Origin: Poecilobothrus nobilitatus
Taxonomy: Eukaryota; Arthropoda; Insecta; Diptera; Dolichopodidae
NCBI GenBank assembly: GCA_947095535.1
Contig: OX352774.1
Coordinates: forward strand, 233,145,825 to 233,209,824
Length of the DNA stretch: 64,000 nucleotides
Direction of reading: 5' to 3'
The position numbers and the translations under genes were made by a program. The stretch's first letter is position 1. Each line of letters starts with the position of its first letter. The notes under the pieces are model-generated. The model ran no database searches, was not told where the DNA came from, and saw only the letters and a program-made list of their open reading frames with translations. Positions 25,601 through 38,207 of this stretch are shown piece by piece.

Positions 25601-28600
25601 ACATACATATTTCTTTGTTTGACATGCATACTTTCAAAATATGTCAAAATATAACGCACTTATTAAGTAACTCCTTACTATAAGAACAAAAATATTTTAA
25701 ACTTTAAAAATATAAATAAAAGGACTATAAAAAAAGTATTACCAAAAAATACAAAAATCACAAAGGAAACCCAAATTTCGTAAGTCAAAGTAACGACTTT
25801 ATAGTGAGACAAACATCGTAAATCAACGTTTTACGAGAGCACAATTTAAAGGTTGGTATATTAAAACATCATAAATAGAGGTATATATAAGTATATAACA
25901 GGAATATCAAAGGTAAAAATCAAAGGTAAAAACGGTAAAAAGTAGTTTTAAGAAACCAAAATTTTGTTCAAATGAAAAAAACAGAAAATTCTTTAAAAGA
26001 AAAACAATAGAAAATATTTTGTAGTAAACCATAATTTTTGAACAAAAAAAAAAAAACAAAATGTTAAAATATAGAGTTACAAAGAATTAATTCATTTTCA
26101 TTATTGTTTGTTTTAATTCAATTTACTTTTCAAAAAAAAAAAAAAAATTTAATGAAATTACAATTACATAATAGATCATTCTTAAATCATTTTACTAACA
26201 TAATGCATTCTATATAAACTTATTTTTCTTCATTAACCGTATAAGTATAAAAATTTATTTCTTTCAATCAAGATAACAAAAACAAAATGAAAAATCCTAA
26301 TGGAATTCCAATAAATTAACAAACAAAAAAAAAACAAAATAACAAAAAAAAATCTAAAACAAAGTGACTGCGAAATGAAAAAAATGAAATTGAAAAAAAA
26401 AAAAAACAAAAGAAAAACATAACAATATAACAACTCAAATTAATACAAATATCTTTTATATTGCAAAAGTCACGCAATAAATTCGATTATTTTTTTTCTT
26501 CTTTTTTTTTTTAGTTTTTTTTTAATTTTTCCTTCTATTATATTTTATTCATACATTTATACATATGTTATTACTAATTTTTTTTCCCCTATAATATTTT
26601 CATTGATTTTCTTTAATATTTAGTCCAGACCCCACAAAATATTTTTACGTGAATACCCACAGTTTTGTATCATATATACAAATGTAATTCTATATGTTGT
26701 ACTATAATACAACATAAATAAATTTTTCAGATACATTCACAATACATGTATGTGATATTTTACAGAACATAGTAAAAATCACCTACAAAATAAATTGTCA
26801 AAGAAAAAAAAAAAACTAAAACAAAAATTAAATAAAACATGGAAACAATAATACAACATACCCTTTTTTTGTATCCTTTTCCTTCAGTTTTTTTTTTTTT
26901 TTTTGTTTTTATTATTATTTAATCTTTAACAATTTGATAACATTTCCGAATCATCAGAATAAATTTCAACCGTTATAATGTTTTTAAAGATAAGAAGAAA
27001 ATTGCCGACTGTTTTGTTTTTTTTTTGCTTTTCAAATGTCCTTTCTTAAATGAAGGAATGTTTGAAAATGGACAAAAAGAAAAATACAATAAAATAGAAA
27101 AATTGCACGCAATCATTACCGATATAATTTCCCCACATTTTTTTTTTTTTTTTATCTTTTACTTTTCCAGTTTTCTTCTCTTAACATATCTTTTGAGAAT
27201 TAGGGTGTAATGAGTATTGAAGAATAAAACATATTAAAAAAAAAAACAATAGTATGAGTGTAATGTTTTATGTAACTGTTATATATTATATCTCATCCCA
27301 TCATTTAACTTAAAACAAAATTAATAGCTACTCGTCTAAACCATTTAGGTCTTAAACAATTTTACCTGCAAAATTAAATTTATTAACGAATTTCCTTTTC
27401 TGTTTTGTTTTAGACGTTCTTACTTATGTAATAAAAATTAGGGTTTTCCTTTTCGATTATTAAATATTCGATTAATCAAATGTTTTTTCTATTTTTTTTT
27501 TTTATATATAAATTAATATACGCGCGTCTATTTTTCTTTCAATAATCCATTTTTATTTTTAATGATTTGAAAATTAACAAAACAAACTCAAGAGAATCAT
27601 CTTTAGAGAAGAAAGAGAAACCTACTGCATAATGCAAAATATTTAATCAAATTAATTTAAATTAAAAGATTTTAGACAAAATCCAGAAATTACCTATACA
27701 TATATACACTTACTTCTATTCAACTAAATCTAAAAAAAAAATTTTATTTTAATTAAACGATGATTTTACTTAATATATACAAGACGAGAAAACAAAAAAA
27801 TAAAAAAAAAATTTAATGTCCTTTGAGTTTAGTGAAGCGCGTCAGAACAGGACGTTAACTTGGTGGAAAAAAAAAAAACAAGGAAGAAATTAAAAACAAA
27901 AATAAAAAAATAACAGTAACTACTAAAGCAATAAAGAAAATAAGGACGATTTATTTTTTGCTTTATTCTTTAGTTTTTTTTTTTCTTTTTTTTGTCAAAA
28001 CATAAAACTAATTTTTCTGGTTCATTTGTTAGCGAAAAAAACCATTTAAAAAATATAATAATGATAATATTAACAGAATAACAACACAAAAGAAAATTGT
28101 CATTTCAAAATGAAAAACAAAAACCTTTGATAAAAAAAAAAACCTACAAATGACTGCAGAAACATCTAATAAAAACAAAAATTACATAAAAAAAAAACCA
28201 ACATGAAAAACAAGCAAATAATGAAAACATTTAAAAATTACTTGATGAAAAATAAAATCAAATAAAGAAAAAAAAAAAATTAAATAAACGATAAACATAA
28301 TTGAACATAAGACATAACAGAAGAAATACAACCATTAAACAGGATATTAAAGTTAGAATGTTTCTTATGTACATAAGAAACAAAACAAAAAAAAAAATAG
28401 AAAGGAAAAATAAGGATTTGACCATACTGTTGTTTTTTTTTTTCTATTTTTTTTTTTTTAATTCTATTATAATTATTTTAATTTTTTTTTTCTTTATTTT
28501 TGAAATTTAAAAAAACAGATTTTAAATTCACAATTTTTTTTTTAATATTAAAACGTTTTACCATTTACATTTTACATGATAACGTTTTAATTCAGCATTT

Positions 28601-30488
28601 TCGAATTTAAAAAAAAAAAATAATTTAAATAATTTATTTCGTTTTATATCGAATTTATTCATAAAATTAAATCATTATATATTATATATACAGGGTGATT
28701 GATTCGTTAGTTCACCGACATAAACTATATTGTATAGAAGATAATGTGTAGACAGAAGTTTTGTGTGGAGGTTAAATTGTGAGCACAATAGTTTTGAAGC
28801 TGTGTGGCCTTAAAGGATATTTGGTACAATTTTCTTTATTTTGATTGAAATTACCATAACTTCTGTTACAAACCAGATTTAAGTATTCTGAAAAATGTTT
28901 CAAAAGTATAATAAATAACGAATCGCGAAAATGTATAGATATACATATACATGGTATACATAGTTGTATTATTTATTTGGTCCGATAATTTTATTTATTC
29001 ATTAAAATTATTTTTATATAGTTGATAAAATCATAAAAATTTAAATCAAGACAATCTAAAAAAAAATCCTTATTTGCACACTATTGGAATAAAAATAGGT
29101 TTAGTCTTATTTATATAAAGCCCTTTGATACTAAGCCTATTACGAGCTTCGATCATATATACATGTCAAAAAAATTTTTTTTAATTTTTGTTGCAAATCA
29201 GGTTATTCCTTTTTTGTAATTTCTTCATTTAAACTTTGAAAATTTTAGAAAAATTGGTTTTAGTTTAGTTTTATATATATTTAAATATATTTATATATAT
29301 ATTAAATATATTAAATATATTTAAATATATATATAATATATTTATAAAAATATATATTTTTATAAATATATTATATATATATTTATTTGTTATTTAAAAT
29401 TAGTTCATTATAACTTTGTTATATGTTATAATTAATTAAACGTTAAGATATTTTCTTTTTCAAAATTTTGTTCTAGAGTTTATTGAAATTGGTAAGGAAA
29501 CTTTATTAAGAGTAAACTTTGAACCTAACTCTATCAGTTCGTACTAATATTTCAATTGATTTTCATCTTTTAGTACCTTTAAAATTGAAAAGTTATTAAA
29601 AAGAACAATAACTGAGTGTTTTTTTTTTTTTCATTTTTAATATTTTTCATTTTTCATTCATTTTTCATTTTCAACATAGTAATTTTATGTATACAATAAT
29701 CTAAGAGTCATTTATATCATTGTATGTCCGTTAGATGAAGTTTTAAAGGACTAAATAGCAAGAAAGCTCAGTAAGCTCAAACTCAAGTAAGTTTAAAAAT
29801 ATACATATACGGATTAAAAAAAAAACATTTTACATTTTAAGAAAAAAAATTATATAAAATAAACAATACTTACATTATTATAAATATTATAAAGCTTTCC
29901 AGAAAAATTCAGGACAAAGAGTCCGATGTAAGACAATTTTAAATATAGGAGCAAAACTTCTATGTAACAGTGTTTACCAGAAAGAGAAATTCGTAAACAA
30001 ATGCCTTAAACAAACGAAAAAATAACCTAATATTGACCGAAAAGCTAGCTATAAAAATATGTATCAATGTACAAAAAACAATACTAGAACGAAATATCTT
30101 TGTAGTTTTAAAAAAATCACGAACATTGTACTTTATTGATCAAAGCTATTATGGAGAGATATCATGGATATAGAAAAACTCTATTCCATTACATTGCATT
30201 TAAGGCAAAAAACCAGAACTTTCAGTCGAAAAAAATTAACACGCTTTGTAATATTTCAGGGAACAAATATACTTTAATTTATTAATTCATAATTTATTTT
30301 AAATCTAAATTTTAAAAAAGTTTGTTAAATTTTATTAATATTAAAAAAATATATTAATAAACTATAAACGAAACTTAATTTTTTTTATTTAATAATTTTG
30401 ATTTAATTTTTTTTTTTTTGTATTTTTAAAAATTTTTTTTTCTAAAGACGGAACAATGTGTACAATTTTTTTTTAAATACACTATCTA
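22615..30488. other. Long AT-rich spacer, no gene seen
   Basis: About 7.9 kb of AT-rich sequence dominated by homopolymer tracts on both strands (T run 26891-26904, A run 26132-26147, many T8-T12). An AT palindromic cluster lies at about 29270-29385 (repeated AAATATAT/ATATATTT). CAGGGTGATTGATTCG at 28692 looks like a transposon terminus but has no inverted partner nearby. Open frames at 24924, 26233, 27025 and 28301 are low-complexity. No exon or RNA gene is recognised. It could be intronic or intergenic. Confidence 0.5.
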
Positions 30489-30671
30489 GGAGCCTTGGTG
30501 GTCTAGTGAGTAAGGGCGTATAAAATACGCTGTAAACACCGAGGGAGTGTGGGTTCGGATCTCACACACGTCATAAGAGTTTATCCCCCTTACAGTCACG
30601 CCTGCACAGGAAAGACTGTGTAATTTCCTGTCCACATTTATGTGGCAGAGAAATGCGTTAAAAAAAAAAAA
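30489..30671 (+). mobile_element. tRNA-derived SINE with poly(A) tail
   Basis: The head reads GGAGCCTTGGTGGTCTAGTG, with an RNA polymerase III A-box-like segment TGGTCTAGTGAGTAAGG (about 30499-30515). About 54 nt on is a B box GGTTCGGATCT (30552-30562) enclosed by a T-arm-like stem (TGTGG/TCACA), so the head derives from a tRNA. A non-tRNA body of about 90 nt follows, containing a GGAAA...TTTCC-type hairpin, and then a poly(A) tail. The insertion is flanked by a 13-bp duplication with one mismatch: AATACACTATCTA (30476-30488) and AATACTCTATCTA (30672-30684). SINEs are mobilised by LINE machinery; which LINE is not shown here. It is not a functional tRNA gene because it continues into the SINE body and lacks a clear acceptor stem. 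Confidence 0.88.
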
Positions 30672-30684
30672 AATACTCTATCTA

Positions 30685-32136
30685 TCGAAGATTATGAGCC
30701 ATACAAATAAGAATTTTCTTAATTCAAAACTTAATTTCATATATTTTTTTTGAAAATCATTTTTTATAGGTACTTCAAGTTGAATGAATAATTTTTTTTT
30801 TTTTTTTATTTTAATTTTCTGAGTAATTTCGATTTTTAGATCAACATTAAAATAAATAAAATATATACTAATAGAAATTGTATTAGTTACAGTATAACAT
30901 ACATAAAATCTTAAATTAGAACCACAAAAAAAAAGAAATTCTAACATAACTGCCCCTCACTATTTAATCAAAAAAAAAAAAAAATTAAATACCCATTATA
31001 AGAATTTATTTTGATTTTTATTTGTTTTTTTTTTTCTTTTGTTATTATTTCACGCAATATTTTTAAATATGTATTAAAATATCTCTTCCTCTTCTCTTAC
31101 ATCTTCTCAGTTAACTTACGAGAAACTCAGTACATGTACGTACATGTTGAATTATACAATTTTATATTAACAAAGGATTTAATTTATTGAACCATAATTT
31201 TTCTTCATCTTAAAATTTACTAATTTTTTTTTTTTTCCTCTTATTCTTGTTTTATTTATTTTATTTTTTTTTTTTGTTCTAATACTACTCTTCTCTTTTC
31301 TCTTTCTTTTTCTTTCATTTTATATAAAATTTTGTAGAAATATGTACTTTTAATATATTTTATTAAACATTCTAATATTATATAATTTTTTTTTCATTTT
31401 TGTTGTGTTTTGATATATGTTCTAACTTTAATGCTAATCATCTATGATGACATATTTTACCTAACAACAAATTACTTTTTAACGCAACTGTATTTTATTT
31501 CTTTTCCTTTCTTTTTATTTTTTTTTTTTCTTTTTTTGTAACCGCGTAATTTATATTAATGAGCTTTCTACATTCCTATTTTGTATATATATCGATTCTT
31601 TTTTTTTTGTTTTATTTTTAAATATTGTCCTCTTTCTATTTTTTTGTTTTTTAGAAATTTAAAATAAAAATGTTAAATCATAAGAAATCATATTGTTATA
31701 TTAGTATGAATATGTCCGTCTATGTATGTGTATATCTTTTATTCATATGTATATATTTTATTCATACAAAATATGTATATCTTTTATTCATACCAAATAT
31801 TATTTTATGTAATACATTAAAATTATACAATTTTATGGAGGAATCATTTAGAATTAATCTGAACAAAATTATAGAAATTGAATTGATGATAACGGAAATA
31901 TAATCAATTAGTGATTAGAGTAGTCGCGATAAAGATCGATTCACATTATAGAACGGCACGAGACGACACAGTGATGTGATATTTATTTATATATATTATG
32001 TATTTCTAATGAATAAATATTTACACGATTGAAACATCAACGACGGCGTACCAATGTATCCTAACGTGACTTAAAATATGCATCTCAGCAATATTTCTTT
32101 TTTTCCGAAAAAAAACATCGTCAAATTGACGTTTCC
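30685..32136. other. AT-rich spacer, no gene seen
   Basis: T-rich sequence with long T runs (30791-30808, 31229-31240, 31265-31275 and others). The open frame at 31670-31903 and the reverse frame at 30678-30947 (whose end overlaps the SINE target duplication) look low-complexity. From about 31920 to 32100 the sequence is somewhat less AT-rich and holds TTCACATTATAGAACGGCACG, loosely similar to the dispersed repeat that follows. Confidence 0.5.
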
Positions 32137-32234
32137 GGTATAGTATGAATATATTCATAAGATATGCATATTATGAATAAAAATTAAAAATTAAAAGTAA
32201 AATGAAATTTACGTTATCGTTATGTCTGAATAGG
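32137..32234 (+). repeat. Dispersed repeat (ATGAATATATTCAT family), copy 2
   Basis: It holds TATAGTATGAATATATTCATAAGA, then ATGCAT, AAAATTAAAA and ACGTTATCGTTATGTCTGAATAG, in the same order as the minus strand of 18447-18563. The shared 14-bp palindrome ATGAATATATTCAT lies at 32145-32158. The class is unknown. Confidence 0.5.
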
Positions 32235-34544
32235 ATGAAGTGACTAAAGTGTGAATTTTAAATTATTAATAAAGAGTAAAAAAATGCATTACCAGTACAT
32301 CTGAAACAGGGATTGTGTAATTAGAAATACCTTACGGTATGTTGTCGTCATATGCCATGGAATAAATTTTAACTACGATTCCCTATTTATAAAACAGATT
32401 TTTTTTTTTTGCTAAGACAGAGCTGCAAAGTTTTTTTACATTTTATTTAAAGATATGTTGAAGGTATGTAAATACTTCGATTGAACATAAAATATAAGCA
32501 ACTTTTCAGCATTCTTAAATATATTGTTCAAATTTTTATCAATGGAACATCTTCTTAAATATCCAATACATACATATGTTTATAGTTAAATATTTAACTA
32601 AATTTACAATTTTGTTACTTCTTAACTGTAAATTTTTTTAAAAAAGATTATCAAAGAATTTATATTAAAAAATTTTAGACCTTTACGAAATTTTTTAAAT
32701 CGAAAAATTATAATCTGTTAAAAATTTAAAATTAATAAAGATATATTAATTAAGTTACAGATTATATCTAAGCTTTTAAAAACCTATTCTGTGCTTTACG
32801 GTTAAACAAAGACTATATAGGTACTATTATATCTAATTCAAATTATATTTATTATGTTAGAGAATATCTTTTTTAAAATATATTTGAAACGTAATTTTCA
32901 ATAGATTTTCATATGCCAAAAACTACCACATTTGCAAATGTAAAATAAAATCTGCTAAAACAAAACAAAAAAAAAAAAAATGTTTTCCCTAAAAAGTATG
33001 CAATTTCGTATGGCAGTATAATTTTCTTAGCTGAAGAGTAGGAAAAAATCTTTAACTGAAGGATCTGTTCAAATTCTGCAATATATCAATTAACAATAGC
33101 ATTCAACTGTCATCATCTTAGTAGCTGATGTTTTAATAACATTGCATTATCCTATGTGTTATTCCATTAAAATAAATAAGGAAAAATTTTCTTTTTTCAT
33201 TCACTCAATTGAAAATACTAACTTATATTTCCTCCTACTCTCTGTTTTTTCTTTCCATACTATACAATATTCCATTTCTTTCTTTCTTTTATAATCTTGC
33301 TTTCTCTTTTCTTTTTGTTTTTGAATAATATATTGTAAAATAAAAGTCTCTGTTTTATATTGTATAATGTAATATGTTACTTAATAAGTCAACTGTTTTT
33401 TATGCAAATCAAAATAAATTTAGATGTCAAATCGATTCAATGTAGTCACTTACTATAACCGTTAACTTCAACACGTCCCGTTACATTAACTTAAAACATA
33501 AAAATAAAATAAAAAAACTAAAAAACTCACAACAAAAGAATAAAAGTTGGTTATAGACTGGAAGGAATAAATAAATTAGAAAAAAAAAGAAAGAAACATC
33601 ATAGTACTTGAAATAAAAATCCTTTACTTGTCAAATATTTGTATACAATATATTTTATTATATATGTACATATGTACATAAACATTCCATTATTTATACT
33701 AATCAATATTACAGTTTTTTTTTGTTTTGTTTTTAATTCCGCATTATAATAATATACAATATATCGTATGTACCGTTATACGAGTATTCCATTTTGTATT
33801 AATTTGAAATTCATATGATTTCTGGTTTTGATTATCCTGATTTTTATCTTTTTGAACGTAAGCGTTGAATTTTTTTGCTTTTGCTGTTTTTTTTTTCATT
33901 TGAAATAGTTATAACACCATTTTCTTTTTCTAATTATTTTTTCTTCTAGTTTGACGTTTGATAATCGCAAATCGGATCTTTTTTCTATCGTTAATGATTT
34001 AAAAAAGAAAAAAATAAAAATTATATTTTTGCGTGTTTTTTTTTCTTCTATTTCGATTTTGCAAATATAAATAGTTACTAAAAATAGTTAAAGAATATAC
34101 AAATCTTCGTATATGAATGTGATTACATACTTAAATTGTTGAACAATGCTAACGATATAATAAAAGAATAAAAACGAAAAACAAAAAGAAAAAAATTATC
34201 CTTACCACAAATGGCAATTTGTGTAACTTGAGGTAAAAAAAAAAAAAAAAAATAGTTTAGAAAATTTTTTGATGTTTATGGCAAAAGCGTTCACTATTTT
34301 GAAAACTAACATAATTAACTTTATGTTCTATTAATAAATAAATCCGTACATATAGGCATATACATATGCTTTACCTTTTATTATAGGAATACATATATTT
34401 TATGCGTGAAAATTATTAATGAATGAATAGAATATAATCGATATACAGCTGAAAGCAAAATTAAAGTTAAAAAAAAATACAATATTAACAAATTCTTTTT
34501 TTCACAATACAAAACTAATATTTAAAAGCTACGTTTTTAAAAAT
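32235..34544. other. AT-rich spacer, no gene seen
   Basis: AT-rich sequence with homopolymer tracts (A run about 34234-34251). No reading frame or RNA gene is supportable. Nothing else is recognised. Confidence 0.55.
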
Positions 34545-35250
34545 TTAAGCTTTGAATTCTATATTCTGGTCTAACCAGGTTTTTAGGATAGTTAAGGAAG
34601 CAGCGAAATTTTTAAGCTTTCTGTATCGTTGTAATATCTTCTTTCCCTTTTTAGATTCGCTAACTATCTATAAATCCTTTATCAGGCCTAGAATGCAGTA
34701 CACCATTTGTGCAGAAGCCCCACAAACAGTATTTAAATAACTAGAGAAAGTGCAAAATAGAGCAATTCATTTAATAAACGATCCCATTGCTAGCGCAACT
34801 AGATCCATCCACTAGATCCATCGAAATATGATTGGAGAATTTATTCTACTTTATATAGATATTTTGTTGGCATAGGAACTTGTTCAGAAGCAATAAAAAC
34901 CTTAATGCATCCTCTTAAAAATTTCAACCAAGATACAAGAAGGAATACTTTAAAGATTCCAAGATAGAAATAAAAACATTAATAGACTTCCTCTTAAAAA
35001 CTTCAATGCAAATACAAAGAGCACCACATAGGCTAAATGCTATACCTTAAAAATCCAGAATGAAGTGCCCCATCACATGGAAATTGGTTTGCAATAAGTA
35101 CAGCGTAAATATGGAATAACTTGCCACTGAAAGTCTTCCTAAAAAATTGACAACCATAACGTGTAATGATATCGCTGAATTTAAAAAGATTTTTGTCATC
35201 AACATTTTTGTTCTAAAAAATTGTCCCTATACATCCAGCTATTCCTTTCT
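34545..35250 (+). pseudogene. CR1/jockey-like LINE reverse-transcriptase remnant (thumb and C-terminus)
   Basis: One frame gives AAKFLSFLYRCNIFF, then SLTIYKSFIRPRMQY, then a stop (TAA at 34738-34740), then LEKVQNRAIHLINDP. These match the conserved order after the RT catalytic domain in CR1/jockey-group LINEs (LGFLYR..., LYK..IRP..EY, L.RVQ.RAIRLI). A frameshift leads to LYRYFVGIGTCSEAI and TRRNTLKIPR. Later FAISTA-stop-IWNNLPLKVF corresponds to the terminal LWNSLP motif. A roughly 75-bp block is partly duplicated (CCTCTTAAAAA.TTCAA at about 34909 and 34989). Several stops and shifts show it is dead. The catalytic YADD region and the endonuclease are absent (5' truncated). The open frame 34552-34740 is part of it, not a host gene. 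Confidence 0.85.
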
Positions 35251-35303
35251 ATTCCTTTAAAGCTATTTTCCAAATCATGAAACCATTGGTACATTGTGCC
35301 GTA

Positions 35304-35392
35304 GGTAGGTTGCTTAAAGTCCAATACTACGAAAGAAAATTTACGTTATTTGCGTTAATCTTATTGGTGACTTTCGAGAATCCCACCTACCC
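35304..35392. repeat. Imperfect stem-loop, 89 nt, downstream of the LINE remnant
   Basis: The left arm GGTAGGTTGC...AAAGTCCAATA (35304-35326) pairs with the right arm TATTGGTGACTTTCGAG...CACCTACC (35362-35392), with a few bulges. It starts about 50 bp after the last LINE-like codons, so it may be the LINE's 3' UTR structure, a small MITE, or an unrelated hairpin. Confidence 0.6.
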
Positions 35393-37399
35393 TCTTACAA
35401 AAAAAATATTAATACACATATAATACTCAATCCTTAAGATATGTATTTACATATTTTTCATTGTAATAAATTTGTAATTGTATCTATAATATGTATATAT
35501 GTATCACCTAACCTAAGTGTATATATTATAAAATATTTAACTGATATTTATATTTATTTTACAAAAAATAAATTTTTTCATAGTTTTTTTTTAATTTAAA
35601 TTTTTTTAAACTTAATTTTAAATTTTTACGCATATTACGTTTTTCTAAATATATTTTTTTATTTAAAAGACTACTTCTTTAACAAAAAAAAAGAGATTAT
35701 TTTGCACACAACTACTTATAAATATGCAAGAACATATGTATATATATATATGTTACAATTTTTTGTCGATAATTTAAGTTTAATGAAGTAATATTATTAC
35801 AATTGAATGAATTTTTACTTTGATGTTAAATGAGTCTGTAAAAGTATCAGAAATAGTGTAAATAATTAATTTTGTAAAAGTTCTTTTGAGTTTTTGGCAT
35901 AGTTCAACAACCACAATTTTTAGGTTGACTTTATATTTTGCAGTTGTGTTTTGTAATTTTAAATACAAGTAAAAAGCTAAATCTATATACATATGTATAT
36001 ACATATATATCATACATGTGTTTATATACGTATTAAAGTTGTTTCAGTAAGAATAATGTATACGTAAGCGATTAGAATATAGCAAAGAATTTTTATATGC
36101 AGCAAAAAGTACAGACAATATTAAAGCATATTTTTTTAATCTGGTCCACTGTATTATAAAATCGTGGTTTTATTTTTTAAATTTAAAATAATGTCTCCAT
36201 TTTATTCTGAAGCAATATGTACAATTTTTTTTAAATTTTAATATTTTTTTTTTTTTCGTAAATTATTAATTTTAACATTCAATTTTTATTAAATATTAGC
36301 TGATAGGAATAAGAATAGAATTATAATTAAATTTTATTGCATTCACTACATTAGGGTAAGAAGTACCAATCTGAACATTTTTGATAGACATATAAATTTA
36401 ATATTTTAAAGACACTAAAAATATTTATCATACACCTAAAAAGAAATACAAATGGAGTCTTCCAAAATTACTTTTACATTTATTGTTTTAATTATACATT
36501 GTTGAAACGACAGCACAAAAGAAAATTTTGATAGATAACAGTTTTGTTTTAAATTAACACAAATATCAAAATTCCTTGAACAAAAATATATTTTTTTTAT
36601 ATATTTTTGAAAGAAAATAAATAGTCAACGCTACTACTGCTATCTATCGGAAAATAAAATAATTATTCAATATTTTTTTTAAACTGAGTACAACTTACAA
36701 AAAAGAACCTTTTGTTTTTTGTTAAAGATTGACCTTTACTTGGCATTTTTTTTTACATAGTTTATATGGAAAGAAAAATTTCTTTTTAGCTGAGTACTAA
36801 ATTTTAAGGTCAAAAGTAAAAATACAGTATTCTCATACTGTAAATAATGACTGAAAATTTTTTAGATAATTCTATAAATAGAATAAAAATTAAATTTTGA
36901 AATTATAAAAACAGTTTTATTGTTTTATGGAATTGAGAAATTATTCAAACAAAATATTGTAACTGAAAGTTGAATAGTATCTACTTAAAAACAATTTTTT
37001 TAGATAAATCATTTTTTATATTAGGATCGAAAAGTATTTTATTTAAAATATACATAATATGTATTAATATTTAAAAATATTTTAGATGTTCAGTTGTGAT
37101 AGTGTTGATGGAAGCCTTTTAAAGATTCATCGATATTAAACAATGCTGTACATCTAATACAAACGTTATCTGTGGTCTCAGTCGGATAAGTATAACAAAA
37201 AAAAATAATAAAAAGTCGTAATTTATTTGTTTTAGATCAGCTAGATCAAATAAAGGATGGACTAGATCAAAATGAATATTAAAGAATCCAAATAATAAAA
37301 TATCTAATCTAACTAATGTGTGTTTATAAAAAAAAGCGATAGGTACTTTAGTCTAAACAACAGTATAAATCAGAAGTCACAGTCACTATTTCTTTTAAA
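35393..37399. other. AT-rich spacer, no gene seen
   Basis: AT-rich with homopolymers. The reverse open frame at 35780-36013 is low-complexity and unsupported. Nothing else is recognised. Confidence 0.55.
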
Positions 37400-37495
37400 G
37401 ATATCGTAAGTAAGTAATAATAGTAATAATAGATATCGTAAGTAAGTAATAATAGTAATAATAGATATCGTAAGTAAGTAATAAGATAAGATAAG
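37400..37495. repeat. 32-bp minisatellite, three copies
   Basis: Units starting GATATCGTAAGTAAGTAATA begin at 37400, 37432 and 37464, an exact 32-bp period. The copies are identical until the third breaks off into AAGATAAGATAAG. The reverse open frame 37370-37585 only translates this repeat. Confidence 0.9.
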
Positions 37496-38089
37496 TAAAA
37501 CATAAAAATGATCTACACTAATAGAAATATTTTTACTATAATACGATCTCTTGTCTGTTAATGGTGGTTTGGAGTTTTGTTTCATTTATACTTTTACTGA
37601 AATAATTGCAGGATTCAGATGCAAAATTCATTATATTTAAGCCTAAAAAATATTTCTAGATTTAATGTTTGTTTTGCAAAAATTGATCGTTTAGTAAAAA
37701 GGACTTGATTTAGATTTTACCACATTTTTTTTAACTTACGTTTTATACAATCAAATTTCAAAATTAATTTTATGATTTAAGAGATTTTATGATTAAATTA
37801 CAATTAATTTATATTGTTTTTTATCTGTTGGACGGTCAAACGCTATTTACTTACATCATCATGATCGAAATTAATAGTTATCCGCATACATATTATAGTT
37901 AAAAGATAAGACAAAATTTAGATATATATATAAAGTATCAGCTTTACTTACAAATAAAAAGTAATATTTAAGTTTCTCTTTAAAATTGAATAAATCGAAA
38001 ATAATTACTAAAATAATAAAATGTAATAAAACTTAATTTTTATAATAATATGATTTTTTTTTATTTACACACATACATTTAATATATGT

Positions 38090-38122
<33 letters not shown>

Positions 38123-38207
38123 ATGTATACATATTGTCTGTATGAAATACATAAAATAATTGTATAAAAATAAATCTTTTTTTTTTTATTCTGTACTAAA
38201 CTAAATT
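37496..38207. other. AT-rich spacer with TA microsatellite
   Basis: AT-rich sequence. An interrupted (TA)n run lies at about 38090-38128. No gene is seen. Confidence 0.55.

Noticed and set aside
28690..28720. CAGGGTGATTGATTCG as the terminus of a DNA transposon
   Set aside because: No inverted partner or target duplication found within a reasonable distance; left as spacer.
29270..29385. Long AT palindromes as a replication origin or matrix attachment site
   Set aside because: AT-rich palindromes arise readily in such sequence, and nothing specific supports a function.
30489..30560. A functional tRNA gene
   Set aside because: Box B is good but there is no proper acceptor stem, and the sequence runs into a SINE body, a poly(A) tail and a target duplication.
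37400..37495. CRISPR-like array
   Set aside because: There are no unique spacers and the context is eukaryotic; it is a simple minisatellite.
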